Assembly: GCF_047200635.1 (NCBI RefSeq)
Contig: NZ_JBJZOI010000008.1
Location: 163,011 to 227,010, forward strand
Direction: 5' to 3'
DNA: 64,000 nt
Source of the DNA: Saccharopolyspora_C sp047200635
Lineage (GTDB): Bacteria; Actinomycetota; Actinomycetes; Mycobacteriales; Pseudonocardiaceae
Part shown: positions 42,665 to 50,964 of the stretch, in pieces
Position numbering within the stretch: position 1 is the first letter of the stretch
How the letters are laid out: the number at the start of each line of letters is the position of its first letter
The notes under the pieces: model-generated
What the model saw: only the letters and a program-made list of their open reading frames with translations
What the model was told of the DNA's origin: nothing
Database searches by the model: none
Program-made: the position numbers and the translations under genes

Positions 42665-43993
42665 GTGTTCCCACGTTCGCGCGGAGGCCCGGCAGTGGCG
42701 GGGCGCGGCCCGGTGATGGTCCTGGTGCTGCTGGTGCTCGCGGGCGCGCTCGCGGGCTGCGGGGGCGAACCGGGACGGCTGGTGTACTGGGCCAGCAACC
42801 AGGGCGCGAGCGCGGCGCGCGACCGCGAGGTGCTGCGCGCCCAGCTCGCCAGGTTCACCGCCGAGACGGGGATCCCGGTCGAGGTCGAGGTCATCCCGTG
42901 GAACGACCTGCTCAACCGCGTCCTCGGCGCCGCGACCTCCGGCACCGGTCCCGACCTGGTGGACCTCGGCAACACCTGGTCGGCCTCGTTGCAGGCCACC
43001 GGCGCCTTCCTGGAGTTCGACGAACCGCTGCTGGACCGGCTCGGCGGCCGCGAGCGGTTCCTGCCCGGCAGCATGAGTTCGGCGGGGGCGCCGGGCGGAC
43101 CACCTGCCTCGGTGCCGCTGTACGGGCTGTCCTACGCGGTGTTCTACGACGAGCAGCGCTTCCGGGAAGCGGGGATCGAGCGGGTCCCGCGCACCTGGCC
43201 GGAATTCCTCGCCGTCGCCGAACGGCTCACCACCGGCGGCCGGGCCGGCCTGACGCTGCCCGGTGCCAGCTACGCGCAGAACGCCCACCTGGCGTACCTG
43301 TTCGGCGTGCAGCAGGGAGCCCGGTTCATCGACGAGCGCGGCGCGGCCGCCTTCACCGCACCGGGGGCCGTGGACGCGGTGCTGCGGTACGTGCGGCTGA
43401 TGAGCGGCTCCGGGGTGGTGCGGGCGGACGACGCCGAGCGGAGCTCGATGCCGGCGGCCGTAGCCGAGTTCACCGCGCGCCGGGCGGCCATGCTCATCGC
43501 GCAGAGCAGCGCGCTGCCGACCATCGCGGCCAGCGGGATGCCCGTCGAGTACGTGGGGGTGTTCCCGCTGCCGCTGCCCGATCCGCTGCCGCCCGGCGGC
43601 AGCCCCGCCCGCACCCACGTCGGCGGCAGCAACGTCGCGGTGCTGCGCGACAGCCCGCGCCGCGAGGAGTCGCTGCGGCTGGTCGAGTTCCTCACCAGCA
43701 GGCGCACCCAGGTCGAGCTCAACCGCAGCTACGGGAGTTTGCCGGTGGTCACCGACGCCTACGACGGGCCGGAGTTCACCACCGGACGCGCCGCCGTGTT
43801 CGCCGACCTGCTCGCCCAGCACTCGGTCCCGCTGCCGATGATCCCGAACGAGAGCCGGTTCGAGACGACGGTCGGCGCCGCCGTGCGCGATCTGTTCGCC
43901 CGCGCGGCGACGGGCGGGCGGGTGGGCCGCGAGCAGGTGCGGGCCGAGCTGGAGCGGGCGCAGCAGCGGATGCGCGCGGCCGGGGGCGCGTGA
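42665..43993 (+). CDS. Sugar ABC transporter substrate-binding lipoprotein (CUT1)
   Basis: 442 residues. Lipoprotein signal VMVLVLLVLAGALAGCGGE with the Cys near residue 32. Type II binding-protein motifs are RLVYWASNQGASAARDREVLRAQLARFTAETGIPVEVEVIPW, GTGPDLVDLGNTWSASLQATGAFLEFD, YGLSYAVFYDEQRFREAGIERVPRTWPEFLAVAERL and the C-terminal RREESLRLVEFLTSRRTQVELNRSYGSLPV. This is the family for oligosaccharides and glycosides. It is co-transcribed with two permeases; the TGATG overlap couples it to the first. Confidence 0.9.
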   Translation: MFPRSRGGPAVAGRGPVMVLVLLVLAGALAGCGGEPGRLVYWASNQGASAARDREVLRAQLARFTAETGIPVEVEVIPWNDLLNRVLGAATSGTGPDLVDLGNTWSASLQATGAFLEFDEPLLDRLGGRERFLPGSMSSAGAPGGPPASVPLYGLSYAVFYDEQRFREAGIERVPRTWPEFLAVAERLTTGGRAGLTLPGASYAQNAHLAYLFGVQQGARFIDERGAAAFTAPGAVDAVLRYVRLMSGSGVVRADDAERSSMPAAVAEFTARRAAMLIAQSSALPTIAASGMPVEYVGVFPLPLPDPLPPGGSPARTHVGGSNVAVLRDSPRREESLRLVEFLTSRRTQVELNRSYGSLPVVTDAYDGPEFTTGRAAVFADLLAQHSVPLPMIPNESRFETTVGAAVRDLFARAATGGRVGREQVRAELERAQQRMRAAGGA

Positions 43994-44904
43994 TGTCCCG
44001 CCACGGGATGCCCGCCGGGCGTTCGCTGCCCTACCTGCTGCTGGTGCCGGCCCTGGTCGCCGAGGTGCTGGTGCACCTGCTGCCGGTGCTCGGCGGGTTG
44101 TGGATGAGCCTGCACGAGCTCAACCAGTTCTTCCTGCGCGACTGGAGCTCGGCGCCGTTCGCGGGCCTGGACAACTACCGGTTCGCGGTGGACTTCGACG
44201 GCGCGGCGGGCGCGGAGCTGCTGCGCTCGTTCGGGGTGACGGTCGCGTTCTCGGTGACGGTGGTGGCGCTGTCGTCCGGTCTCGGACTGCTCGGCGCGGC
44301 CCTGCTGCAACGGCCGTTCCGCGGCCGGTTCCTGGTGCGCGGGCTGTTCCTGGTGCCCTACGCGCTGCCCGCCTACGCGGCGGTGCTGCTGTGGAAGTTC
44401 ATGCTCGACCGGGGCAACGGCGCGGTGAACGCGGCGCTCGGCGGGCTCGGGTGGGGTGGCGAGCAGTTCTGGTTGCTGGGGGACAACGCCTTCCCGAGTC
44501 TGGTGGTGACGGCGGTGTGGCGGTTGTGGCCGTTCGCGTTCCTGGCGCTGCTGGCCGGGATGCAGGCGATCCCCGCCGAGCTCCACGACGCGGCCGAGGT
44601 GGACGGAGCGGGGCCCGCGCAGCGGTTCCGGCTGATCACGCTCCCGCTGCTGCGCCCGATCGCGCTCGTCCTGGTGCTGGTGCTGTTCCTGTGGACGTTC
44701 AACGACTTCACCACGCCGTACGTGCTGTTCGACCAGTCGGTGCCCGCGGCCGCGAACGTGGTGTCCGTGCACGTGTACCAGAGCTCGTTCCTGACCTGGA
44801 ACTTCGGCCTGGGGGCGGCGATGTCGGTGCTGGTCGTGCTGTTCCTGCTCGCGGTGGTCGCGCTGTTCCTGGCCCTGACCCGCAGGGGCGGGCGTGCGAC
44901 GTGA
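43993..44904 (+). CDS. Sugar ABC transporter permease (MalF type)
   Basis: 303 residues with six membrane helices. N-terminal helix SLPYLLLVPALVAEVLVHLLPVLGGLW, characteristic LVPYALPAYAAVLLWKFM, and the ATPase-contact EAA loop ELHDAAEVDGAGPAQRFRLITLPLLRPI. The ATG overlaps the binding-protein stop. It pairs with the next gene to form the membrane channel. Confidence 0.92.
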   Translation: MSRHGMPAGRSLPYLLLVPALVAEVLVHLLPVLGGLWMSLHELNQFFLRDWSSAPFAGLDNYRFAVDFDGAAGAELLRSFGVTVAFSVTVVALSSGLGLLGAALLQRPFRGRFLVRGLFLVPYALPAYAAVLLWKFMLDRGNGAVNAALGGLGWGGEQFWLLGDNAFPSLVVTAVWRLWPFAFLALLAGMQAIPAELHDAAEVDGAGPAQRFRLITLPLLRPIALVLVLVLFLWTFNDFTTPYVLFDQSVPAAANVVSVHVYQSSFLTWNFGLGAAMSVLVVLFLLAVVALFLALTRRGGRAT

Positions 44905-45736
44905 GGCGCGCCCGCTGGCGGTGCTGCGCTGGGCCGGGCTCACCGCGCTGGGGCTGTTCACCGCGCTGCCGCTGTACGTCATGGGGGTCACGGCGCTGCG
45001 CCCGCTGGAGGACGTGCGGGACGGGTTCGCCTGGCTGCCCGCCCGGTTGACCCCGGAGGCCTTCGGCAGCATGTGGTCCACAGCGGACCTGGCGGCGCAC
45101 TTCGCGAACGGCGCGCTGGTCGCGAGCTGCTCGGCGGCGCTGTCGGTGCTGATCGCCGTGTTCGCCGCCTACGCGGTGAGCCGCTACCGGTTCCCGGGAC
45201 GCGAGCTGTTCCGCGTGGCCGTGCTCACGACTCAGGTGCTGCCGGGCGTGCTGTTCCTGCTGCCGCTCTACCTGATCTACGCCTCGATCGGGCGGGCGAC
45301 CGGAATCCTGCTGCAGGGCAGCCCGTTCGGACTGATCATCGCGTACTCGACGTTCTCGCTGCCGTTCTCGATCCTGCTGCTCGTCGGCTACTTCGACACC
45401 CTCCCCCGCGAGCTGGACGAGGCGGCGCTCATCGACGGCGCGAGCCCGCTCGGCGCGCTGCTGCGGGTCGTGCTGCCCGCGGCCCGGCCCGGCATCGCGG
45501 CGGTGGCGATCTACGCGTTCATGGCCGCGTGGGGCGAGACGCTGTTCGCCTCGATCATGACCGATGCCGGGTCGCGGACCGTCGCGATCGGCCTCCGCGA
45601 GTACGCCACGGAGTCCTCCGCGCACTGGAACGAGGTGATGGCGGCGTCGCTGACGGTGAGCCTCCCCGTCGTGGCCGGGTTCCTGCTCCTCCAGCGCTAC
45701 TTCGTCCGGGGCCTCACGGCGGGCGCGCTCCGCTGA
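44894..45736 (+). CDS. Sugar ABC transporter permease (MalG type)
   Basis: 280 residues with six membrane helices. The EAA loop is ELDEAALIDGASPLGALLRVVLPAARPGI; SRYRFPGRELFRVAVLTTQVLPGVLFLLPLYLIY is typical of MalG-like subunits. It starts with GTG, overlapping the previous gene by 11 bp. No ATPase gene follows, so the importer must borrow a shared MsmK-type ATPase from elsewhere in the genome. Its end overlaps the convergent zinc-finger gene by 40 bp. Confidence 0.92.
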   Translation: MRREARPLAVLRWAGLTALGLFTALPLYVMGVTALRPLEDVRDGFAWLPARLTPEAFGSMWSTADLAAHFANGALVASCSAALSVLIAVFAAYAVSRYRFPGRELFRVAVLTTQVLPGVLFLLPLYLIYASIGRATGILLQGSPFGLIIAYSTFSLPFSILLLVGYFDTLPRELDEAALIDGASPLGALLRVVLPAARPGIAAVAIYAFMAAWGETLFASIMTDAGSRTVAIGLREYATESSAHWNEVMAASLTVSLPVVAGFLLLQRYFVRGLTAGALR

Positions 45737-45957
45737 GCCGCGTCCCGCAGCGCGCGGGCGACCTCCCAGCACGCCGCGCAGGTCGGGGCGAGCCAGTCCT
45801 CCGCGCTGGCCTTGGTGATCTTCAGTTCCGCGCCGCACAGCGCGGTGCGAGCCTGGCCCGGGTGCGGCGGCTCGCCCGGGTCCACGGCGTGCCGCACCCC
45901 GGACACCGGGCGCCAGTAGGCCACCGGCCCGCGCCCGTGGAACACCCCGAACGCCAT
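45697..45957 (-). CDS. Small Cys-pair zinc-finger-like protein
   Basis: 86 residues: MAFGVFHGRGPVAYWRPVSGVRHAV, then a CGAEL / PTCAACW cysteine pattern (residues about 43-70) suggestive of one zinc site with a nearby His. GAGAGGAG precedes the ATG at 45957. Such genes often stand next to XRE/DUF397 pairs in Pseudonocardiales, as here, where the XRE gene is divergent across a 174-bp spacer. Function unknown; a DNA- or protein-binding role is conjecture. Confidence 0.65.
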   Translation of the reverse strand: MAFGVFHGRGPVAYWRPVSGVRHAVDPGEPPHPGQARTALCGAELKITKASAEDWLAPTCAACWEVARALRDAAQRSAPAVRPRTK

Positions 45958-46044
45958 CGCGCACTCCTCTCGCTCGGTCGGGGGCGGCGGCCCCGCCGGG
46001 GGTCGGGGGAGACGCGGGGCCGCCGCTGCGGCAGAAGTTATCCT

Positions 46045-46056
46045 AGAAATATTTCT
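46045..46056. promoter_or_regulatory. Palindrome in zinc-finger/XRE divergent promoter
   Basis: AGAAATATTTCT, a perfect 12-bp palindrome in an unusually AT-rich patch, is nested in a wider GCAGAA-N16-TTCTGC repeat (46031-46058). It lies 75 bp before the XRE start and 88 bp before the zinc-finger gene start. A candidate operator for the XRE protein. Confidence 0.45.
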
Positions 46057-46131
46057 GCGGGTATCACTCGGAAGAGTTCTGATCGGTGTGCTAGATCTGG
46101 TGGCGCGCACTCAAGTGACCGAAGGAGCGAG

Positions 46132-46995
46132 ATGGCGCCGGAATCACCCCTGGTCGCGGCTTGGGAACTGGGTGTGCGGCTCAAGGAGGCCCGGGAGCAG
46201 GTCGGCATGACGGGCACCAAGGCCGCCGAAGCCATCGGTGTCACGCAGAACTACCTGAGCAACATCGAGCACGGTCGGCGCAAGATCGCGGAAAGCAAGC
46301 TGACGGCCCTTCTGGAGACGTACTTGCTCGACGCGGCCGAATCCGCCGAGCTCGTGGAGCTGCGCAAGGCCGCGGACGGTCGCGGCTGGTGGTCCCGGTA
46401 CAGCGGCCTCTTCGCCCCCGAACTGCTGCGCTACTTCGGGTTCGAACACGGCGCGGAGGAAATCCGCAGCTACGAGAGCGGCGTCATGTCAGGACTGCTC
46501 CAGACCCGCGAGTACGCGCACGCCGTGCACAGCGGGGATCGTGCGAACTTGCGCGGCTCGGAGATCGATCGCCGGGTCGAGGCGCGGCAGGTCCGGCAGC
46601 GCCGGATAACGGGCCCGGACCCGCTGCGCGCCGTGATCCTGTTGACGGAAGGCGCGCTGCGGCAGCAAGTGGGCGGTCCGAGAGTGCTCGCCCAGCAGCT
46701 CGAACACGTCCTGGACCTCGTGCACGCTCATGCGGACACCTTGACGGTGCGCGTCATGCCGTTCACCGCCGGGAGCTACGGAGCGATGGGATCATCGACG
46801 TTCCACCTGCTCACGTTCCCGAGCACCCGGCTGCGGCGGTTGGCGTGGGTCGAATCGGTGACGTCGTTCAACCTCATCGATTCGGACCTGCGGGTCCACC
46901 AGTGCAGCCTGTCCTTCGACGAAGCCCTCGACAAGACGGCCGATCCCGTTTCCTCGGAGGAGATCATCCGCGAGGTGTTGAACTCGATAGCATGA
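46132..46995 (+). CDS. XRE-family regulator with DUF5753 domain
   Basis: 287 residues. The N-terminal HTH is at about 14-70 (GVRLKEAREQVGMTGTKAAEAIGVTQNYLSNIEHGRRKIAESKLTALL). The DUF5753 effector domain follows (residues about 95-280): SGVMSGLLQTREYAHAVHSG, RRVEARQVRQRRITGPDPLRAVILLTEGALRQQVGG, VRVMPFTAGSYGAMGSSTFHLLTFP. This regulator type is always paired with a DUF397 partner, here immediately downstream. GAAGGAG precedes the ATG. Signals for these pairs (development, secondary metabolism) are generally unknown. Confidence 0.92.
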   Translation: MAPESPLVAAWELGVRLKEAREQVGMTGTKAAEAIGVTQNYLSNIEHGRRKIAESKLTALLETYLLDAAESAELVELRKAADGRGWWSRYSGLFAPELLRYFGFEHGAEEIRSYESGVMSGLLQTREYAHAVHSGDRANLRGSEIDRRVEARQVRQRRITGPDPLRAVILLTEGALRQQVGGPRVLAQQLEHVLDLVHAHADTLTVRVMPFTAGSYGAMGSSTFHLLTFPSTRLRRLAWVESVTSFNLIDSDLRVHQCSLSFDEALDKTADPVSSEEIIREVLNSIA

Positions 46996-46999
46996 GGCC

Positions 47000-47185
47000 A
47001 TGAACGGTCTTCCGCGCGCTTCCTGGATCAAGTCGAGTCATTCGAGCAGCTCCCAGGCGTGCGTCGAGGTCGCGATGGCTCCTGAGGTGGTCGGGATCCG
47101 GGACACCAAGGACCGGGACGGCGGCACGCTCGTGGTGCCCCGAGCCCGGTGGGCCTCCTTCGTGCGCACCGTCCGCTCCCGCTGA
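47000..47185 (+). CDS. DUF397 protein
   Basis: 61 residues with the family core: WIKSSHSSSSQACVEVAMAPEVVGIRDTKDRDGGTLVVPRARWASFVRTVR. It begins four bases after the XRE stop. DUF397 proteins act as small partners or antagonists of the cognate XRE-DUF5753 regulator. A T/A-rich palindrome follows 33 bp downstream. Confidence 0.92.
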   Translation: MNGLPRASWIKSSHSSSSQACVEVAMAPEVVGIRDTKDRDGGTLVVPRARWASFVRTVRSR

Positions 47186-47217
47186 CCCCGCCCTCCCCGA
47201 GCACCCGGGGGCCGTGC

Positions 47218-47239
47218 CGCGATTTCTCGAGAAATCGCG
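47218..47239. repeat. 22-bp perfect palindrome after the DUF397 gene, with a second copy nearby
   Basis: Half-site CGCGATTTCTC repeats inverted without spacer at 47218-47239. A related imperfect hairpin, GATTTC-CCGC-GAAATC, lies at about 47263-47278. Both stand out by their T/A runs in GC-rich DNA. They could terminate the XRE-DUF397 transcript or be binding sites; the TTTCT/AGAAA half-site resembles that in the XRE promoter palindrome. Confidence 0.5.
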
Positions 47240-47423
47240 CCCCTCCGGCGCCGGGCGTTCGCGATTTCCCGCGAAATCTCCGGGGGCGACCCCGGGGCCG
47301 GGGCGGACGCACCGGAGCGGTCACCCGCTGAGATCGTCCGATTCGCCGGGAGGGGATTAACCCCGGGCCGCGCGGGTAGTCGAGGTGCGTAGGTCATGCC
47401 CCCGACGAACGGAGACGCGCACG

Positions 47424-47942
47424 ATGTCGGACCCGCTGGACGCCTCGACGCCTTCCGCCGACGAGGTCGGTCCGGATCCCGACGACCCGCAGGACCCGGC
47501 CGAGCTGCAATCGGCCGGTGACCTCGACGAGGACGAACTCGGCGTGGACCCGCTGGAGGAAGGCGTCGAGCCCGCCGAGCACTGGTCCGCCACCACCCGC
47601 CAGCGGCCGACGCCGCGCGAGCAGCGGGAGGGCGAGACCCTGGACGAGCGGCTCGCCGAGGAACGGCCCGACCCGAACGACGAGGTGGGCAGGCCGCTCG
47701 CCGAGACCCGGATGCACGAGCTCGACGAGACCGTGGACGAGCGGGCCGCCGACGAGGTCGCCGACGGCGTGCCCGGCGAGGGACCCGCGGCGTGGGCCGA
47801 GCCCACGGCCCGGCACGGCGCCACCCTCGAAGGCGAGGAGGTCGAGGACACCGGCCTCTCGGCCGTGAGCACCGAAGGCTCCGCGACGGTCCCGCGCAGC
47901 GGCCAGCCCGAGGAGGACGCCGAACGGGTGCAGGATGGCTGA
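47424..47942 (+). CDS. DUF5709 acidic protein
   Basis: 172 residues, very acidic and probably largely disordered. The recognisable DUF5709 pattern is GVDPLEEGVEPAEHW, followed by EGETLDERLAEERPDPNDE and the C-terminal GLSAVSTEGSATVPRSGQPEEDAERV. No membrane segment or signal. ATG behind GGAGA. Its end overlaps the next gene by eight bases. Confidence 0.82.
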   Translation: MSDPLDASTPSADEVGPDPDDPQDPAELQSAGDLDEDELGVDPLEEGVEPAEHWSATTRQRPTPREQREGETLDERLAEERPDPNDEVGRPLAETRMHELDETVDERAADEVADGVPGEGPAAWAEPTARHGATLEGEEVEDTGLSAVSTEGSATVPRSGQPEEDAERVQDG

Positions 47943-48567
47943 CCCCGAACCGGTCGCGCTGCCCGCCGCGCACGGGCACGAACCGCTGGCCGGAGACCTG
48001 GCCCGGCCCGAGGAGGGTGCGCGGCTGGTCGTGTTCGCGCACGGCAGCGGTTCCTCGCGGCACAGCGAGCGCAACCGCTGGGTCGCCGCGCGGCTGCGGG
48101 AAGCAGGTTTCGGGACGTTGCTGCTCGACCTGCTCACCCAGGAGGAGTGCGACCGGGACGCGCACGGCGAGCTGCGGTTCAACATCCCGCTGCTCACCGT
48201 GCGCGTGCTCGGCGTCCTCGACTGGTGGCGCGAGCCGGTCGGGCTGTTCGGCGCGAGCACCGGCGCCGCCGCCGCGCTCGGCGCCGCCGTCCGCCGCCCC
48301 GAGCAGGTGCCCGCCGTGGTCTCCCGGGGCGGTCGGCCCGACCTGTGCGCGGAACCGCTCGGCGACCTGCGGGCACCGGCGCTGCTGATCGTCGGCGGCG
48401 CCGATCCCGAGGTCCTGGAGCTGAACCGGAGCGCCGCCGCGAAGATGACCGCCCCGCACGAGCTGCACGTCGTCCCCGGCGCCACCCACCTCTTCGAGGA
48501 ACCCGGCGCCCTCCCCGAGGTCGCCTCGGCCGCGGCGGCCTGGTTCACCACCCACCTCGCGGCCTGA
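47935..48567 (+). CDS. Dienelactone-hydrolase-like alpha/beta hydrolase
   Basis: 210 residues. Alpha/beta-hydrolase core: ARLVVFAHGSGSSRHSERNRWVAARLREAGFGTLLLDLL, nucleophile elbow GLFGASTGAAAALGAA (Ser, near residue 107), Asp in LIVGGADPEVLEL and His in VPGATHLFEEPGAL. All three catalytic residues are present. Substrate unknown. The start lies inside the DUF5709 gene. Confidence 0.85.
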   Translation: MADPEPVALPAAHGHEPLAGDLARPEEGARLVVFAHGSGSSRHSERNRWVAARLREAGFGTLLLDLLTQEECDRDAHGELRFNIPLLTVRVLGVLDWWREPVGLFGASTGAAAALGAAVRRPEQVPAVVSRGGRPDLCAEPLGDLRAPALLIVGGADPEVLELNRSAAAKMTAPHELHVVPGATHLFEEPGALPEVASAAAAWFTTHLAA

Positions 48568-48610
48568 CGTGGCTCGTGTGGGCGGGGCTCGCGGCGGGTA
48601 GTCGGCTGAG

Positions 48611-49393
48611 GTGCCGGAACTGCCCGACGTCGAAGGATTCCGCCAGGTCGCCCAGCAGGCGGCCGGGCGGGTGGTGCGCGAGGTCCACGTGCACGACGAG
48701 CAGGTGCTGCGCGGGGTGCGGACCCGCGAATTCGCCGCCGCCCTGCGCGGGGCCCGGCTCGGCGAGCCGTGGCGGCACGGCAAGTGGCTGGGCGTGCCGC
48801 TGGGGGAGGAGTTCCCGCAGCTGCTGCTGCACTTCGGCATGACCGGCCGGTTGTTGCGGTGCGCGCCCGAGGAGGAGGTGCACCGGCACGACCGGGTCGT
48901 GCTCGCCTTCGACGACGGGCAGCTGCGCTACCGCGACATGCGCAAGCTGACCGGGCTGCACCTGGCGCGCGACCAGGACGAGCTCGACGCGCTGCTCGGT
49001 GATCTCGGCCCCGACGCGCTGGCGGCCACCGCCGCCGACTACCGGGAGCGGCTCACCCGGACCCGGCGCGGGGTGAAGGCGGCGCTGATGGACCAGCACG
49101 TGCTCGCGGGGCTCGGGAACCTCACCGTCGACGAGACGCTCTGGCAATCCCGCATCCACCCCGCGCGGAGCACCCACCGGCTGAGCGGGGAGGAGCTGTC
49201 CCGGCTCAGCCGGCGCGCGCACGTCGTGCTGCGCCGCTCAGCGCGGGCCGCCCAGGTGCCGCCGTGGCCGTCCTGGCTCACCGGGCATCGGGACGAGCCC
49301 GACCCGCACTGCCCCCGCTGCGGCACCGCGCTGCGACGGGGGAGCATCGCTGGCCGCACCACCTGCCACTGCCCGCGCTGCCAGCCCGGATGA
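48611..49393 (+). CDS. Fpg/Nei-family DNA glycosylase
   Basis: 260 residues. The catalytic N-terminal PELPDVE (Pro after removal of Met, then Glu), the substrate loop LLLHFGMTGRLLR, the H2TH segment ALMDQHVLAGLGNLTVDETLWQSRIHP and the C-terminal zinc finger CPRC ... TTCHCPRC are all present. The DMRKLTGLHL segment fits the Nei-like branch of actinobacteria. It removes oxidised bases, leaving a nicked abasic site. GTG start; the upstream spacer is 43 bp. Confidence 0.92.
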   Translation: MPELPDVEGFRQVAQQAAGRVVREVHVHDEQVLRGVRTREFAAALRGARLGEPWRHGKWLGVPLGEEFPQLLLHFGMTGRLLRCAPEEEVHRHDRVVLAFDDGQLRYRDMRKLTGLHLARDQDELDALLGDLGPDALAATAADYRERLTRTRRGVKAALMDQHVLAGLGNLTVDETLWQSRIHPARSTHRLSGEELSRLSRRAHVVLRRSARAAQVPPWPSWLTGHRDEPDPHCPRCGTALRRGSIAGRTTCHCPRCQPG

Positions 49394-49396
49394 CGC

Positions 49397-50821
49397 TCAG
49401 CGCGCCGCGCCGAACCACCGGGCTAGGGCCTCCGGCAAGCCAGCCGGGGAGGCCCCCACCCACGCGACGTGGCCGTCGGGGCGGAGCAGCACGGCGGGGG
49501 AGTCGAGCTCCGGGCTGACGTCCACCACGTGATCGACGCGGTCCGCCCAGCCCCGGGCCGACAACCCGCCGGTCTGGTCGAGCAGCAGTCCCCGGCCCTC
49601 GCGCAGCAGCTCGTAGAGCCGGCCCCGCTCCAGCGGGAGGTCCCGCAACCGGCGCCCGAGCAGTTCGTGACCGGGGCCGAAGTCGTAGCGGACCGACAGC
49701 GCCGTCACCTTCTCGATCAGGTGCCGGTTCACCTCCTCGAACTCGACCAGCTCCGTCAGCAGCCGCCGCAGCGCCCGGGGCCCCGGCTCGTCGGTGAGCA
49801 GTTCGGACTGGGCGCGCGTGGTCTCCAGCACCTCGGCGGCCACCGGGCGCCGCTCGGCCTCGTAGGTGTCGAGCAGACCCTCCGGCGCCCAGCCCCGGAC
49901 CTCGGCGGCGAGCTTCCAGCCCAGGTTGATCGAGTCCTGCAACCCGAGGTTGAGCCCCATCCCACCCGTCGGCGGATGCACGTGCGCCGCATCGCCCGCC
50001 AGCAGCACCCGGCCCCGCCGGTAGTGCTCCGCGAGCCGGGTCGCGTCGCCGAAGCGGGACAGCGACCGGGGCGAGTGCGCACCGAAGTCCGTGCCCGCGA
50101 GCGCCCGCAGCCGCTCCCGCACCTCCTCCAGCGTCGGCGGAACGGCGCGGTCCTCGGCCACCCCCGCCGCCGGGACGATCACCCGGTGCAGGCCGTCGTC
50201 CAGCGGCATCGCGCCGAACCGGAACTGCGTCCTGCGGACCTCCGCCATCCTCGCGGCCAGCTCCTCCGGCGACGCGGTCAGCACGCACTCGCAGATCAGC
50301 GTCTCGGTCCGGGCGGGCTCCCCGGGGAACCCGATCCCGGCCAGCCGCCGCACCGAGCCGCGCCCCCCGTCGCACCCGACCAGGAAGCGCGAGCGCAACC
50401 GCGTGCCGTCCGCCAGCTCGGCGGTCACCCCCGCCGCGTCCTGCGCCAGCCCGGTCAGCTCGGCACCGCGCCGGATCTCGGCGCCGAGCTCCACCGCCCG
50501 CTCACCCAGCAGCCGCTCGGTGCGGGGCTGCGGGATCGCCAGCACGTAACCGTGCGCGCTGTCCAGCCGCTCCGGCCACCGGGTGCCGATGCCCGCGAAG
50601 AACCCGCCCGCCGTCACCTTCCGGCCCTCGGCGAGGAACCGATCCAGCAACCCGCGCTGGTCCAGCAGCTCGATGCTGCGCGCGTGCAGCCCCAGCGAAC
50701 GGACCTGCCCGGTCGGCTCCGGATCCCGCTCCAGCACCACCACGCACACCCCGTGCAGCCGCAGCTCGGCGGCCAGCGCGAGCCCGGCCGGACCCCCGCC
50801 GACCACGATCACATCGATCAT
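49397..50821 (-). CDS. rox: Rifampin monooxygenase Rox (FAD-dependent)
   Basis: 474-residue class A flavoprotein monooxygenase. FAD motifs: VIVVGGGPAGLALAAELRLHG (residues 4-24), the DG motif VGCDGGRGSVRRL and the GD motif VLLAGDAAHVHPPTGGMGLNLG. Several segments match what I remember of Streptomyces venezuelae Rox closely: HARSIELLDQRGLLDRFL, GGFFAGIGTRWPERLD, VEFEEVNRHLIEKVTALSVRYD and LDQTGGLSARGWADRVDHVV. Rox hydroxylates the rifamycin naphthyl ring and linearises the drug. The ATG at 50821 has AGGGGG upstream. A 19-bp palindrome matching the rifamycin-associated element precedes the gene and supports both identity and drug induction. Confidence 0.9.
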   Translation of the reverse strand: MIDVIVVGGGPAGLALAAELRLHGVCVVVLERDPEPTGQVRSLGLHARSIELLDQRGLLDRFLAEGRKVTAGGFFAGIGTRWPERLDSAHGYVLAIPQPRTERLLGERAVELGAEIRRGAELTGLAQDAAGVTAELADGTRLRSRFLVGCDGGRGSVRRLAGIGFPGEPARTETLICECVLTASPEELAARMAEVRRTQFRFGAMPLDDGLHRVIVPAAGVAEDRAVPPTLEEVRERLRALAGTDFGAHSPRSLSRFGDATRLAEHYRRGRVLLAGDAAHVHPPTGGMGLNLGLQDSINLGWKLAAEVRGWAPEGLLDTYEAERRPVAAEVLETTRAQSELLTDEPGPRALRRLLTELVEFEEVNRHLIEKVTALSVRYDFGPGHELLGRRLRDLPLERGRLYELLREGRGLLLDQTGGLSARGWADRVDHVVDVSPELDSPAVLLRPDGHVAWVGASPAGLPEALARWFGAAR

Positions 50822-50868
50822 CACGCCCCCTGTTTCCGCAGTTGAGCGGACAGTCTGGGGCAACGCCG

Positions 50869-50887
50869 GGGTCTTGCCGCAAGACCC
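50869..50887 (-). promoter_or_regulatory. Rifamycin-associated element (RAE)-like palindrome upstream of rox
   Basis: On the rox strand the 19 bases read GGGTCTTGCGGCAAGACCC, with eight-base perfect arms. From memory, the RAE described upstream of rifamycin-resistance genes (rph, arr, rox, helR) is GGGGCTTGCGGCAAGGCCC; only the compensating pair at positions 4 and 16 differs. It ends 48 bp before the rox start. A -10-like TATAGC (50900-50895) lies just upstream. Confidence 0.8.
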
Positions 50888-50912
50888 GGTGTGCGCTATA
50901 CCTTGAACATGG

Positions 50913-50933
50913 CGGGGAGAGCTGACCTCCCCG
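50913..50933 (-). terminator. Hairpin after the P450 gene
   Basis: CGGGGAG / CTCCCCG stem (7 bp) with a 7-nt loop, 32 bp past the P450 stop. It would separate the XRE-ImmA-DUF6545-P450 transcript from rox. No T-tract. Confidence 0.5.
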
Positions 50934-50964
50934 GGTCACCGGCGAACCGGGGCGACCGGACTCC

